The notes: a model not told the origin generated them from the sequence alone. A stretch of 64,000 nucleotides of DNA from Istiophorus platypterus (GCA_016859345.1 CM029121.1:11659411-11723410), one strand, 5' to 3'. Positions 14,640 to 28,500 are shown, counted from the first letter of the stretch. Numbers and translations are program-made.

Positions 14640-15450
14640 TTAGTATATCGATGGCAGGGCTCCACCTTTTTGGAGTAACTATGTTATTTTAATTTATTAA
14701 TCTGGTAAATTTCCATATCTTCTTATATATTGTATGTTGAGTGGTTCTTTGATTGTATACTATATGTTATGTGATGCATCTAATTTATGTCGTTAGCAAG
14801 GTTCGAAAAAAAACATTTTTTAGCCCATCCATGTTCACCCATCCATGCCTTCCAGTATTAGACCCAAAATGTTGCCTTTGGATCCTTTGAGAAAATTTGG
14901 TGAAGTACTTCTTTAAGTGCCTCAAACACCTCTTCTGAAAATGTTTTTAATTTAGGGCATGACCAAAGTAAATGGGTATGATTCCAAATTTGTGTACCAC
15001 AGTTTCCGCAACATTTATTTGACTTTGCTGGGCCCATTTTAGCCACTGTTCCCTTTGTCCAAAAAGAAAATCTTATAATTACCTTCCATTTGAATTCCCT
15101 CCATGCATTTGAATGGGTTATTAGATGTGTTTTAGTGCATCTTTCTTCCAGCACGTCATGTGGTATGTCTCCATTCATTTCAGTTTCCTATCTCACTTTT
15201 ATCTTTAGCATATCATTCAAATTCGTGCCTAAAAACATTTGGTAAAAATGACATATGACTTTTTTTATCCCAATTTCCTGTTTGTAATTTCATCAAGAAC
15301 TCCACAGTTGGAGTGGACTCCAATACTTTATCTCATTCTTTATGTTTTGTTAAAATGTTCAGTAATTGCAAATATCTAAAATAGCTTGTGTCAGTCCACG
15401 TTCCATGTTCTGACCATTTTCTAAAAACGTACCTTTACGGAGGGTAAAAA
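14640..15450 (-). mobile_element. L1-type LINE, ORF2 C-terminal relic
   Basis: The minus strand carries a degraded C-terminal region of a non-LTR retrotransposon ORF2. The core is the open frame described in the next entry. Upstream on the minus strand (about 15180-15450) LINE-like peptide pieces, such as one around KWSEHG, appear in other frames with stops. Downstream (about 14640-14855) a weak tail with a TPKRW motif may continue the ORF. Neither the reverse transcriptase nor the endonuclease domain is seen, so this is a 5'-truncated or eroded copy, as is usual for LINEs. Similarity may extend to about 15750, but I cannot support that. No clear poly-A tail or target duplication was located. 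Confidence 0.6.
14858..15178 (-). pseudogene. LINE ORF2 C-terminal fragment with CCHC-type motif
   Basis: A 106-codon open frame. Near its centre (residues 57-74) is a Cys/His cluster, C-x2-C-x8-H-x4-C, followed by PKL. This is the cysteine-rich signature found near the C-terminus of L1-clade ORF2 proteins, usually written around a WSCPK-like core; here the residues are LLWSCPKLK (70-78). An aromatic and basic segment before it (WREFKWKVIIRF, residues 26-37) also fits that region in fish L1 proteins. The ATG is internal to the ancestral ORF and is not a real start. In LINEs this domain is needed for retrotransposition and is thought to bind nucleic acid. The rest of the protein is missing or out of frame, so the fragment is non-functional. 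Confidence 0.68.
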
Positions 15451-18400
15451 AAAAAGAAAAAATCCTTTATATATCCAATATTGGTTTGTGCTGAAATTAC
15501 TTTAGGCAAACAATTGAGTTTTATTTTGCTCCCATATTGTGTGACTCTGTTCACTCATTTGAAATTCTGAGCCAGAATATGCCTTAAAGATCCTGAATCC
15601 ATCTTGTTGAAGGTTTTAACTGTACAACCCAAAAACAATGTCTTACATTCCGTATGGCTCCATATTGTTTAGAGGCTACATTTTTTTCAGTCTAATTCTT
15701 GGTCGCTTCCTTTGCAATATAGATTTTCCAATGGTTTGATGTTGACATCTATGTTGACAAAGCGCAGCAAATAAATGCACACAATTATATCAAGGCCAGG
15801 AAGTTAACATTAGCACCTCAGTCAGCCACATAAGAGAGACGGGATTTTCATTGTGTATTCTTGAACCCTGCTAATGCAGAGGTCTTGTACCTGATAATTT
15901 ATCACTGGAGGCTTTTGATTCCTGTAGAGTTCAAGTGGCACTTAATGCAGTTAGAACATTCTTGAAAGATATGCAATTGTGTTTTACAGTAACACAGTTT
16001 ACCACAGCTTGGCAGCGTATAATGCAGAGGGAGGAATTATGTAAGGGTGCTCTATTTCACACTTAGCTTTCACTATCGAACAGTATATAAACATTCATCT
16101 AAGTAGTTGTTGTTAAGCAGGTTGTACCGAGATGAAGTTATACCGAGATGAGATTAAAAGAACGGCTAAAGTTTCATGTAAAGTTTCTTGTTTATTCATC
16201 GGTTGAATGGACTGTCAGCAGATTAAATTTTGCAACAATCCTACTGAAAGTTCACTCAGGGAAACTATACTTTCATACACTTACACCCTTCAAAGACTAC
16301 CTCCTGGCTGTATTAAGTTAGAAAGATAGGAAATCAAGTTTTAGCAATGTAACACTCACGGCCAATTTTCATCAAGAATGCTCCGTTTAGTTTGAACATT
16401 TTATATCAGCAGTCTCACTTTGCATAGCTATAGTAGTACAAAAATGTGGTGAACAAAATTGATTGGAACAATGATGCGTCCTTCTCAAAACCCTCTTTGG
16501 CGCATTGGGCTTCTGTTTCATTTCTGTTTTTGCTTCAACACTGGTCTAAGTGTCGACCCCGCTCTTGTCACATTCCCAAACAGTAGAAAATCACCTATAC
16601 CCAAAACCAGTGATCCAAGTGGCTGAACCTATAGTGCAAAATCTAAAATCCAGAATCAATCCTGAATAGGTGGGTCCCGAAGCTTAGTGACATGGTGACT
16701 ACTACTACTACTATCAGGGCTATGGTAAACTGCTAACTGTGAACTCACTAGGTTGTCAAAATGGCTTCCACATTTTCTTTCTATTTTCTCTCTACTGTAC
16801 TGTTTTGTCCCCTTGGCATTTTGTTCACCTTTGTTCGCAGTTTAATTCAATAAAAAGTTATTGAAGAAAGAAAATCAAGATTTCCAGGCTTATGAGCTTG
16901 CTATTGGCCAAATTGTTTAGTTTTATATAGCTAGGTTGGTCACTATGACATTCACTACTGTCTCATAACTTTCTGCAAATCATTGTTCTTTCGTGGAAGG
17001 TTTTTAAATCCGAGGAGGCTTTGTCTAATTTTGGCATTTGTAAATGGTCAGTGGCTCAAATTCACCAAAGTTGAACCTTACATGGAACAATACTTCAGAT
17101 TAATTTCGTCTCCTCAAGCAGATCCTCGGATTGTTGCAATTCAATTTTAATGAATTGATTTTGCCGTTAAGTTTAGCCATTTTAATGCGGGTGTGGCAGG
17201 GCCTAAATGCAAAACAGTCAGTGACATGTGATACAATTGAGCAACACCACAGACTACAACCTCCAAAATTAGCATAAAATTGAATCAAAACCTCTCTAAA
17301 TTTATAACCGTTATGAGGGTAAAATTTGGTGCTGACAAAACTGGCCACTGGGTGTACATAGTGCACATATACAGTAAAGAAAAAAAGATGTCAACCATCA
17401 AGCGAGCGTAGCATGATTCAAATCTGAATGAATGAGCGTTAAGCAGCAAGGTTATTGGGTAAAGGTAACTAGAAGGTATATTTACTCCTACATTGTCCTA
17501 ATATTATAGCCTAGCATAGCATAAGCATAAGAAGCATAAGAAGTCTGAAGTAATCTATGTGTATTTCACCTAACAAATGAATTTAGGTGTACAAAGGTGA
17601 GGTTGGAGATGATATTAAACTGACAGACAGGCTCTAAGGATCCACTAGTCAGGACAAAAATAGGACCAAAGACAGGCTGTCTGACAGGGAAGTGTGAAGT
17701 GCAGCTGCAAGAAGGGCACCCTTATGAAGGAGGGCATCTTTATCTAGGAAGAAAAATTACCTGTAAACAGCAGAGGTCATCTAGATGCACTAACATAATG
17801 TCTCAGACAAAGCAGGGGCAGTAAGCTTGGAGAGAGCATATAGGGGGAAACCATGGTGACAATTCTGCAACAAGAAAAGTCTTCCCAATTTTAGGGTCCT
17901 ATCCAAGGATCTCAAATGACAGTGGGCTAAAGAATCCTCTCGTACCATATGTTTTAAAAGATGCACGCAGAAAAATAATATGTGCACCTCTTTCTTTGTT
18001 CCTTGTTTCTTCTCAGATTTATGAAAACCTGTACTGTTCACTCATAAATCAGCACATGGCAGGAAAATTACTTTTTCAATTTTTTCGCCATGATTAAGTC
18101 ATTAAAAGCTAAATTTTCAAAATTCATTATGGTTTAGTTAAAAAGTCAGGCGTTGCTTGGGAGAGATAGACTCATATGTAGAACCACAATTTCAGAGACG
18201 GAAATTGAATCTATAGTGGAAAGAGGCATTTCACACACAAAGAGGAAAGAAGAGCGATAGAGGGTCACTGACACAGTTAAACATTAGTTTTCAGCAACAT
18301 ACGCTTACTGAAATAAAGTGTACTGATTTTAAAAGGCCAAAAACCCCTCTAGATTTCCAGTTAAGAAGAAGAGGCAAACCCACTTTCCTTTTCTCCTGCA

Positions 18401-21400
18401 AAAGCAGTATGATTGTTTTCTGATCCGGTGCCTCCATCAGCAGAAAGAAATAATTTTTCAGCACTTTTCAAAACTGTTCATCTATTTTTTTTTTTTTCTG
18501 AATTCATTGTTCCTCACAGACAAGGGTCATTATTCACACAGCCCATCTGATAAAAGTAGTCATTTATTTCTCCACCCAAAAAGAATCGATACTGTATAGT
18601 CCTTAAAAATTAATGATGATGTATTTTGCTCTTTGGTATTGTACCTATTTGCATTGTTGAATCACACTTAGAATAACTTTGAATTTAACTTGTGTATTAG
18701 TGCTAACTGCAGATTATAGTATGAGGAACATTAACTGAACCTGTTTATTGATTAAAGTTATGATATTTTACTCACAACCCAGAGTGTCAAATGTGAGCTA
18801 TTTACATTTTAAATTGCCTTTCATTTGTCTCTTTTATGTGTAAATGAAAACATTGCACTCAATGTCAGCAGCCCTCCAATATAACCCCAACAACCTGCGT
18901 TAGACAGGTTACGTTCTCATTGATTGTTCACACACATAAGACAAAGCTCAGAAGTAAATCTCCAAGAGACAATATATAGTAGCAGGAGGAAACTGCTCAT
19001 TTAAAAGGAGCAACATGATCCAAAAATAGACTCTTACAAATGTACCTTGTAGTGTGAATATTTCACCTTAGTGCACAGACAGGACCTTTGCTCATACATC
19101 TTCACAGGGAAAGTTTGCATTTCCGTAAAAGAAAGTGAGGTCAGTGACCTGTGGTGAGATGTGGTCAAGAATATGCTGACCACCAAATGAATGGCCCGTT
19201 TAGTAAGACTGCAAGCTCAGGGCCCTAATTTCTATTTGTGGCACTTTAATGACTAATAGTCTCAGTTAAAAGGCTAGCATGATGGGCTATATTTCAACAG
19301 CAATACAGTCTATTGCAACATAACACACAACTTTCAGAATAAAGCAGTGAACAATTAAAATACAGGGTGAATATCACAGTAAGAGTATCAGTCAAATTGT
19401 AACTGTCTTAATTATAGAAAGAGAAAATTATTTATAGTGTATATATGCATAATATGTAACTCACAATTTACTGTTCAAAGATAATAACACATAGAAGTTC
19501 AAAAAACAATCCTAACTGCAAACATGATGGGATGATTCAGGGAATGGTTCAAAAAGAACCGCAAGACTGCAAATTAATTTGGAACTAAATCCAAAATCTT
19601 AGAGGTCTTTATGTAATCATGTTTGGAGAGATGTAAAAGGCAGTATTATTAATGAGAAACTCACAAGGACAGAAGCTTTTATTTCCCCTCTGGGCAGATC
19701 AAGGTCAAACAGATTAGATTGCTTGTTAAAGCTCTCCTCACTGTACCCTTCAAGTGTCATTATTTTTCTATAACACGCAGGTTTTGGTATATAACACACT
19801 TTTACCCAATACGTGCTGAAACCCTTAAAATAGGGAAAAAGAGATCACAGGAGAAGTGGATAGCAGTGTAAACTCCCACTGTGATTTCTTGTTCACTTGA
19901 GGCCAAACCTAAAATCTAATGCTGCAGTTTAATAGACCCGAGCAAACAAGGGGGCGGCATGCTCTCCTATAAAGCTCCAAAAGATCAAACTAAGGTCTTG
20001 TTACAACTTCCTGATTACCAATTCAGGAGCCCTGAAGATATACTTTAGCTGCTGTTGATTCAGCATTACTGTTTGAAACAGTTTATCAAAGTCTTCCTTC
20101 GGCAGCCAAACCTGACATGCAAATTCAGGGGTTTGTTGCGACTGCAGATGAGTTGCCAGTAGACAAACATTAGGTCTATGCTGGTAAAAAAATTCCACAA
20201 TTGTGGAAAGTAAAACAAATGCAGAAAATAACATTTTTGTCACTTATTAAAATTCTATCTAACTGGCACTTTAAACAAGGCAAGTACAGCAGACTGCCTG
20301 AAATGTGTACTTGAAGGTGGGCTTACCGAGTATATGCTTAAATCCTCTATTTCCCTGACAAAGTATGGTTGCATATCATTAATCATTCCTATAGCATAGG
20401 TTATTGCTTAGGCAAGGTGTGAGTCAGTGTCGCTTGTGGAGAGAAGGATTTATTTCCCAGGCTGTTTTTGTCTTGCTGCAGTAGTAGACACTCAGGTAAT
20501 GCCATCACAAGTGGTCTGGCATGTGTGATTGTTTTTCTTTGCAAAGCCATACTCAGCTTTTGTTGAAAATTCTCTGTTTTCATCAATGCCATGACTTTCT
20601 ATCCAGTGCCAAAGTAATTTACATACCCAGTATGTTATAGGTATACATACAAACGTGTATAAATACATATACATGCATACATACATTAATTCATGCATAC
20701 ATGCATCCAATCTCTCCAATCTTGTCTCCTAAAAATTATGTTTCTATACAACTAAACTTGAACAGCAAATAAAATTTGTTTGCTGGATTATGCACAGGAA
20801 CAACATTTTTCTATTTTTCCTTGCTGGTTGCATTTTAGGTGAGACAGGATTTAACTTCCCTGCAAGAGCCGGGTTTCCATCCAACCCTGATGTTCTTGTT
20901 TGGCAATATGGTTGAATTTACTGGGGAACTGCAAAAACCTCTAAACAATGGATCTTGACACTGCTAATTAAAAAATGTTATACTTGATTTCACGAACAGT
21001 TTATTAGAATGTCTGCATCTCTAAATGACAGACAAACTATCCATTTCATGCACATAAAATCATGCATACTTAATCCACTAGTGGCTCGTTCATGATTACA
21101 GTCATGTTTACTTTGTACTATCACACTGGAGGCCTTTAGGAATGAACTATCCAAGATGACATGAAGAGTTCCCAGGCATCTGTTTGTCTTCCCTCTCTGT
21201 CAGCCATGAAGGTTCTTGTGCCAAGGTCTTCAACTCCTCCTATCTCCCAGGCTTTGGGCCTGGGAACTCAAAACAGTCTAACCAAAGCTCACCCACATGG
21301 CCTGGGTCACACAAACAGCGGCACGCCTCAGTGACAGATGGAGCTTGCAGAGAGAGATGCCCTGATTGGATGCAGTACACAGGCCTGCTGCAAGCTATCC

Positions 21401-21764
21401 TACAAAGTACACTTTGCGTGCCCAAAGCCACACTCCCCTGATGCAAAATGTAAATCAGAAAATGTGTTTGCATGGTTTTCTTTACTTATGAGTGATGGTT
21501 GAAATGTTACAGGTTGAAGTGAGGCCTGTCACTCTGAGTCATATCATTTTCAGTCCTGTATTTTATTGTCACTCTCAATATCAAAGGCATTTATGATATA
21601 CAATACATTTTTTTGTCCATGTGTTCAGGACTGTGGCTATGATCTAGTGATGCATTGGCTGGTGCTCTCCATCTGTAAATTGAAATCTAATCTAATCTAA
21701 TTCTATGCTGATGACACGTTTACTACACTAATTTATTTATTTATTTGTTTATTTTTTTTTTTTT
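15451..21764. other. No supported gene
   Basis: About 6.3 kb with no recognised gene. Possible further LINE erosion lies at 15450-15750. Small simple sequences include an AGCATAAGA-type repeat at about 17513-17543, an ACT run near 16697, and T-rich DNA at 21731-21764. The open frames here (17100-17366, 17790-18041, 20492-20719, 21184-21441 and others) are all under 90 codons with no domain. The 20001-20243 minus-strand frame reads more protein-like and is discussed as a finding. Confidence 0.5.
20001..20243 (-). other. Unassigned 80-codon open frame, protein-like composition
   Basis: From about residue 22 on, the translation has a balanced composition with a mixed acidic, basic and aromatic segment (around WLPKEDFDKLFQTV) and then a Gln/Leu-rich stretch. 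I recognise no family. The upstream 20 residues are hydrophobic but come from AT-rich DNA. No promoter, splice or polyadenylation context is evident. It could be a decayed mobile-element or gene fragment, or chance. Confidence 0.12.
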
Positions 21765-22097
21765 ACAAATTTCATAGTTAATCTGCTGATTGATTTTGTT
21801 AGAAAAAAATCATTTTCTATTTAGAAAAAAAATAACATTTTTGGGATTTTGGTAGTGGATAGGAAGATTTGCCACTTTCCTTTGCCATAAATGATAGTAA
21901 ACTGCATTTCTTTCGATATTGAACTGCTGGTTGGGAAATCAAGATATTTGAATTTGAAATTTGAGTGAACTGAAAGAAATTTGTGATGGGCATTTTTGAC
22001 TATTATCTGATGTTTTACAGACTAAGCGATCAATTACTTCATTGAGAAATTATTTGGCAGGTTCATCGATTATGAAAGTAAGTATTCGCTGCAACCC
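21765..22097 (-). mobile_element. Non-autonomous DNA element (dispersed teleost type, GCTGCAACCC end)
   Basis: The right half (about 21895-22097) reads through GATAGTAAACTGCATTTCTT and TTTGTGATGGGCATTTTTGA to a terminus ending GCTGCAACCC at 22097. I recognise this as the end of a short hAT-like non-autonomous element very common in teleost genomes, here on the minus strand relative to the usual presentation. The left end is more decayed, beginning near TTAATCTGCTGATTGATTTT. ATCGATTA-type palindromic subrepeats near both ends are typical of it. There is no coding capacity. Family membership is from recall; the motifs are visible. Confidence 0.6.
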
Positions 22098-22122
22098 AAA
22101 GGAGACAAACTGTATCTAGAGC

Positions 22123-22161
22123 TATATACATATATGTATGTGTTATATACATATATGTATT

Positions 22162-22231
<70 letters not shown>
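22123..22231. repeat. (TA)n microsatellite with ATACATATATGTAT duplicates
   Basis: Two copies of a palindromic TATACATATATGTAT unit (about 22125-22139 and 22146-22160) lead into about 34 uninterrupted TA units (22164-22231). It starts 25 bases beyond the mobile element end. Confidence 0.94.
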
Positions 22232-22232
<1 letters not shown>

Positions 22233-25200
22233 ATTTTCATATGCAGTCACTGCACGTCATAAACCCATCAAACATTAAAGTGTTGTTAAATTTAATTATA
22301 AAAACATGGTTGTAACTTATATTCAAAAATATAAACTTTTTATTACCTATCATATCATGGATTTTATCAAGCCTGCCCAGTTGGAATACACCTGAAAAAG
22401 TTTATTTCCTTTCAAACTGATCCTCCCATCTGGTTGATGGGATGAAAAGACAATGCTGATTTCATTTGCATGAAAGCCTCAATGAGTCAGCTGCACAATT
22501 GGAAGCAGCTGCACCTGCTTTTTTTGCACAGTGATAATTTGCGCCTTTTTCTACATCCAGGACTATATATTGTCTGCATTGCTTTGTTTTAGTATCGTGA
22601 TTTTTTTGTCCTATTGACAGCCTTGATGAATGGACTGGGGAAATCACTTCCAGCATAATGACTGGCATAACTCATTCTGTAGCACCTACTGTATTCTATA
22701 ACTCATTGTGGAGAATGTTTGCTCCCAAAGTAACAATGGAAGAGCATCTTGAGAGCACCCTCCCTACATAATCTAAAGTTCCTATTAAATTAAAATTTGA
22801 ATTCCTATAGGAATTAGATGTTGCAGTGGGACATGACAATTGAAAGAGATACCTATCTGAATATACAATAGGTAAACTGTAAAATGCGATGTAAGAGCCA
22901 CAGAAAGAAAAAATAAAAGGTACATTAACCTCCAGCAATTTCAAGCATGTTGGTCTTTTTTGTTCAAATGTCAGCTGAAGGGGACAAATGATAAACTGCT
23001 CAATTTGAGGGCTGAAGTCCCTCGAGCATGGACAAGTGAGAAAAGTTCTACTTTCAGTTAAAGTGACATAAATCAGAGCATCAAACGAATTTAAAAACTT
23101 CCTTGAACTTGCAAAAATTCAAATAACTTTACAGGCCTTTGATCTTCATTTAAATTTTGTGAGATATCGTTCTTTCTGCCGAATCATTTAAATGTGTTTT
23201 TTAACTACAGTGTTAAAACTACATTAGCAATTAGATCAATTTTTATATATAATTGTTCAAGCTAACAAAGTCATTTTTCTTTGCGGAGGTTATAATACAT
23301 GTTTCAAAACTGTAGGAGCATAGTAGAATGGCTCTATAGTACTGTATCTGAACATGCAGTTATGAACATTGTGGTTATCCCCATAATTCCAGTGGTATCT
23401 TTAACTCCAGCGACAGCTGTCTCTGTACAATTAGAATCCATGAGGCTGAGAGCATCTCATATTGTTTGTGCGTTGACTCACATATAACCACTGTGAAGTT
23501 TCACAGATCGTTTTTGCATTAGATATTTTTGCTACATGTCAGAGGAAAAAAAAAACACATTCCAGGAAAGATTCAATAAAATCATGTCACGGCAGTGGTC
23601 TCATTCTTTAAGGTGGTATTCTTGTAAACAAAAACAATGCTTAGAAAATATGTATTTGATCAACCTTCTGCACACACTAGAAAGATTTTTTTTTTAAATT
23701 GGAAAGAAAATAAAGGGATTTGAACTATATTTAAGTGCTTCCTCTTCATCTCCAGAGAGCTGTTTACTTCCTTTTAGTGCCTCTGAGATTCTGGCACAGT
23801 GTGACCTGAGTGAGACATAAAAGAAATAAAAGGTTATAGATGAGCTATTCAGTGTAGTAATCTGAGGACTGCAGGGACATTGTCTCTTGTTGTATTATGT
23901 GTTTCTCCTAGTTAAAACACTATGTTTTCTCCAAAGAGGGAGTTCAGGTGGCCTGTGGTGACCAACTTTTGTGCCTGTGCTGAATGACTAATTGGAATTT
24001 AAAAAGAAAAAAATTATACGGTTAAAACATCCTTTCCTCACACTGTTATTATTGAATGGTTCTCTTCTCAGCAAAATACAATATCTCTGTCTATGAAACC
24101 TTTGTCTTTTTTTATTTGTAACTTGAAGTCTAGCTTGCTGGTCAGGCAGAAAGCTATACAAGTCGAACAGTCTACTCCTGACTGAATCATCAGAATGATA
24201 AAGTGGCCCGAAAGCCATTGAATAGGCTAGGATACACACCATCTTGCTGTAGCACAGTCTTCATTGCCGGAGATTGGTGAATGAGCGGTAAAAAAGAAAT
24301 CACTGTGGGAAAAAAAGTGTCCGGTCAGCATTTACGATGTGCTCAACCATGTGCAGGAGTCTCCTCACTTGCAATCAAGGCAAAATCCTGATCACAAGAC
24401 ATTTTAGACGGCTCATCTCTCTTTCTGGGATGACTGAAAGGTGGAGTTTTTGCTTTTCACAGTCGACAGCTATTCCCCACTAGCTCCACACAAAAGAAAA
24501 AAAAACAGTGTACCTGCAGTACACAGAAGACAGATTGTAGAAGTAGATGGGGGAAGGGAGCTGACTTGGAAGACTTTGCTGCGACATCAGGCAACACGGT
24601 AGAATGGATGGCCTTGAAAGAGCCGAGTTAACAGAAAACAGCCGGGGAGATGCATCATAGGGCTCTAGCTGGAGGACGTGTCGGTGCAGTGCCATATCAG
24701 GGGGTCCCGAACCATGATAGGCTCTGTCTGTTTTGTCATTTGTTAACCCTCCCCCTAAAAACAAAGGGGGCACAGCCAGACTCAGAGAAGCATAGATAAT
24801 CTTGACAAGAACCCATCACCTACCAGAGGCATCTGTTAACATGGAGCATGCCACTTTGTAATTTAATGTGCCTGTTGTTGTTAGTGCAGTGAGCTGAGCA
24901 GCAGATACAAGGAGTGAAACACTTGTTAGCTCCTGCACTCTTCAGTTCAGTTGAAATCGTTTCACCTTGCATCTTGACAATTGTTACACTGCTAATGGAT
25001 TGCATTTACCTGTAATATTTTGCTACCCCAGTTGCATCCAATTCAACTGTAATGGCTGGAAGCATAGGTCAATACTATACACTTCCCAAGAAATAGTAGT
25101 CTAGACCAAAAGTTTAGAAAAAAACTGTGAATGCAAAGACAACAACTGAATCTTGATATTGTGTCAAAACAAGGACCCCAAAAAGCCCAGAGAGAATGAA

Positions 25201-25498
25201 CGCAAAAGACATTTTTGGAAACGGCGGAGTGAGGGGCCCAAAACATTTTAGGTTTTCAGATTAACTTCAAGTCTGTGTTATTTCCCCTCATACTTTCTGA
25301 TTGGACCGGTGAATCAATGGAGCCCTATTAAGTGGGATACGATGTGACGATGTGATTTTCAGCAGGTGCACCATCAGTATGGGCGATGGCCATGAGGAAT
25401 AGAGTGGAGTATTGGTCGGATGAGGACAGGAGCGGAAGTCCTGACTTGAGAAGTCAGGAAGACTGAAGAAGCGTATAAGACATGAGAGGCGAAAACCA
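22232..25498. other. No supported gene; one 16-base palindrome
   Basis: No gene or repeat family recognised. AATTCCTATAGGAATT at 22800-22815 is a perfect palindrome. The 97-codon minus-strand frame at 24480-24773 and other short frames have no recognisable content. Confidence 0.5.
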
Positions 25499-25557
25499 GA
25501 AAAAAAAAGGGAGTGAAGAAAAGAGAAGGAAAGGAGAGCAAAGGAGAAAAGAGTGAA
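25499..25557. repeat. Purine-only tract (A/G-rich)
   Basis: An almost pure A/G stretch on the plus strand made of AAAG and GGAG-like units. The matching minus-strand frame at 25374-25604 is a Phe/Ser/Leu-rich artefact. Confidence 0.75.
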
Positions 25558-28500
25558 CAGGAGTAGATCAAACAGAGTAATTTAAAATAATAATATGCAC
25601 ACATTGGTTATCCTACTATGTTTTTCACTAAAGAAGTCTAATATAATTTGAATAAATGTTCCTCTGTTGGCCTAATATTCAACTAGATCTTTGATTTGCA
25701 AATAGAGCAGCCTAGATTATGATGATATGGGTTTAAATGTTGCAGATTCTTCAGATCAGCATTCATTCTGTGAATTCTACACCAGCATAGTATAACAAAA
25801 ATAGGTCAAAAGTAATGTAGTAATGTCATTTACGCCAAAGAATATCTCCCCGGAGCAGCATGCCCCCAGACCGCCTTAGGTTTGGGCTTGGCCTTGAATG
25901 TTCATGTCTGGCTCTGCCCCTGTTTGGAAGAACAAACAAAAGTAGTAAGAGCAAAAGATGGTTGGCAATAAGAGATAATAAAGGACATTGTATCCTGATA
26001 TCCAAAAAAATGGATGCAGAATAGTACATTATTGTCTTTATGAGTACATCACAGAGTTCATTATCGGTCTTATACCATGGCTACCTGACACAAGTAAATG
26101 GAGAAGCTGCGTTCAAATCATCATGCTTTTAGCCCTAACTTTAACTCATAGATAAGTCAGGCAGCATCGTATTAAGCAGAGGTACGGTTGGTATGGTTAC
26201 CTGCATCTGAAAGGATATGTTCAGATACAATACTCACGTGTCCATGGGTAAAATGAAAGTTACCGTAGTTACTGATTACATTAATTATCTCTACTTTCCA
26301 TACTGACTGAGAAGTAGTTGCATTTTAGCATGACTACACTGTCAAAGTCCTTCCTCAGATCAGAAATGCATTTCAAAAATAAGCTGAGGTTAATAGAAGA
26401 GTTAGCCCAAAAAAATCAACACGTATCAAAGTAATGGTCATTTCTCCATAACTTAATATACCTTCCAAAGCAGCTTCAGCACAGAAGGAGTGTCCATTGA
26501 AACACAATGAGGGACACACCACACAACGGTATATGACATAAATCAAAACACATGCCACTTTTTTTCTCTATGTAAGGCCACACACTAGGTATTGCTGGAT
26601 ATGGTTCATTGTGTCAACTTGTTGGGATATACTAGTGTACTATTTCAAAGCCTTGTGGGGAATCTACTCTCAAGGAAAGCATTTTTTAAAATTGCATTCA
26701 CTCCTCAGAGTGGCACATCCAGTGTACCTTGACTTGTTCTTCTATCTATATGCCGTATCAGGTGTGTGCTACAGTCAGCGAATTACATAACTAGCCAGTA
26801 ATCTTGTGGTTCTGGTATGAAATGTGAGAGAAGGATAGGATTGTCAGAAAACGTATCCACTTTTCAAAGACTTTATGAGAATTGTAAAAACTACAGTGAT
26901 CTAGCTGGAGCGGTGAGAGAGTCCAGGAGATATGAGGGTGTGACTACTACAGTACAACTCTCAAGCAGTGGTTGCTGAAAACAAGGACAGTCAAATGGCA
27001 AACCCTGTCTGAATAAGGAAGTCTTATAAGCACATATTAATTCACTCAAGTTAAATATCAGAATGCTTATTAGTTTTTATTAATTATTTTTTAGACCACA
27101 GTTACAGACATAGCAGATGTAAATCACTGATTGTTTCTGTATGGATTCAAGGCACAGACGTTAGGTTTATGAGACGTGTCCTAACCAGCAGGCTATTAGA
27201 GCACACTGATTTGTTTTTTTTATTTAATATTTTGATATCTACAAAAATTAACTATGTCAGTTGTCATTCTGCATCTGCTTAAATGTACCCAAAAAGTGGA
27301 AAAACAAAGAGGAAAAAGTGAAAGAAAAACAGAATAATACTTTTGTTATTAAATTGGATATATGTTACTCAACATAACTCTGCACATTTATGTTTAGACC
27401 TTTTTTTACAGAATAATGTTTACATACCGCAATATCACTGGATTAGTAAAGAGTGTATTTTTGTTCCTTTTTATTTCAAAACGGATGAAATCATAACCTC
27501 CTCCAACTGCAAATTCACAGTTGATTGCTCTCCCTTAATAACTGGACCTGAAAAAATTGAACTGAATTTGAGTGGTTAGAATTCAATATGGAAATACATG
27601 TATAGAGAGTTGAATTTTTTCGGAGGTTCATCTACAGTTTCAGACCAAATTAATTTAATAACATTCATTTTCATGCTATTGGAATTCAGTTCCAAATGAT
27701 TAGATTAATGTTTTTTGTTTTTTTTAATTATGCTATTTATATTTAATTATTCAATTACAGGTAGTCAAGTTAAGCAATACAAATTCAAAGAAGTTGATTC
27801 AAACTCATTTTTTTAACACAGTTATTTATATTGAGCAATTCCAATTCAAATAGGAATGATTCAAATTCAGCTTCTAGTGACACATACCTTTCTGTATGCT
27901 AAATTCATCTCAACTACACGAGTGTAGGCAGTGCTGTAAGAGAGGAATGAAATTAGAGTGATGGTGCTCATGTGGACGGTGGAAAGGGGAAATGAAGGAG
28001 AACAGGACACTCACTTGGGACTAGTATATTGAGCCAGACCTAAAGGTACACTACAGATCAACCCCTTTTTGACCCAAGGGGCTAATCACAATTTTAAAGC
28101 ATCCCTGTGCCCCATTCCGCCGTGACCCTGAGGGCAGACTCAGAGGCAACCTCGTGGGAAGGTGTCCCCACAGGACTCATTAGAAATGGATGCAGTGTTT
28201 CTGTCAGACATGCCGGACGTGAGGGTTTTGATCAGCCCTGCCAAAAGAGAGAGAACTTAGCACTGGGTTTGGACCTTGATGTACAAAATACACACTGGTG
28301 TCCCTGGACACTATGGTTAGGAAGAGTAACCCTGAGTTCAGCACAAAGCTCTGTCCTCTGTGACTGCGCAATCTAGTGATGATTATTCTCTCTTTTTAGT
28401 GTTTAAGAAAGAGCATTTTCCCCTCTCCCCTTGAAGGTTAATACTGTGGGTCATTTTATTCTCTGAGGAGGAAATTAAACACAGAGAGTAATCCTTGAAA

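Noticed and set aside
20401..20420. TTATTGCTTAGGCAAGG resembles part of miR-137
   Set aside because: Only the first part matches, and no hairpin precursor could be folded around it.
22800..22815. Perfect 16-base palindrome AATTCCTATAGGAATT
   Set aside because: AT-rich palindromes of this length are not rare, and nothing around it suggests a function.
24480..24773. 97-codon minus-strand frame
   Set aside because: No family resemblance and no splice or promoter context.
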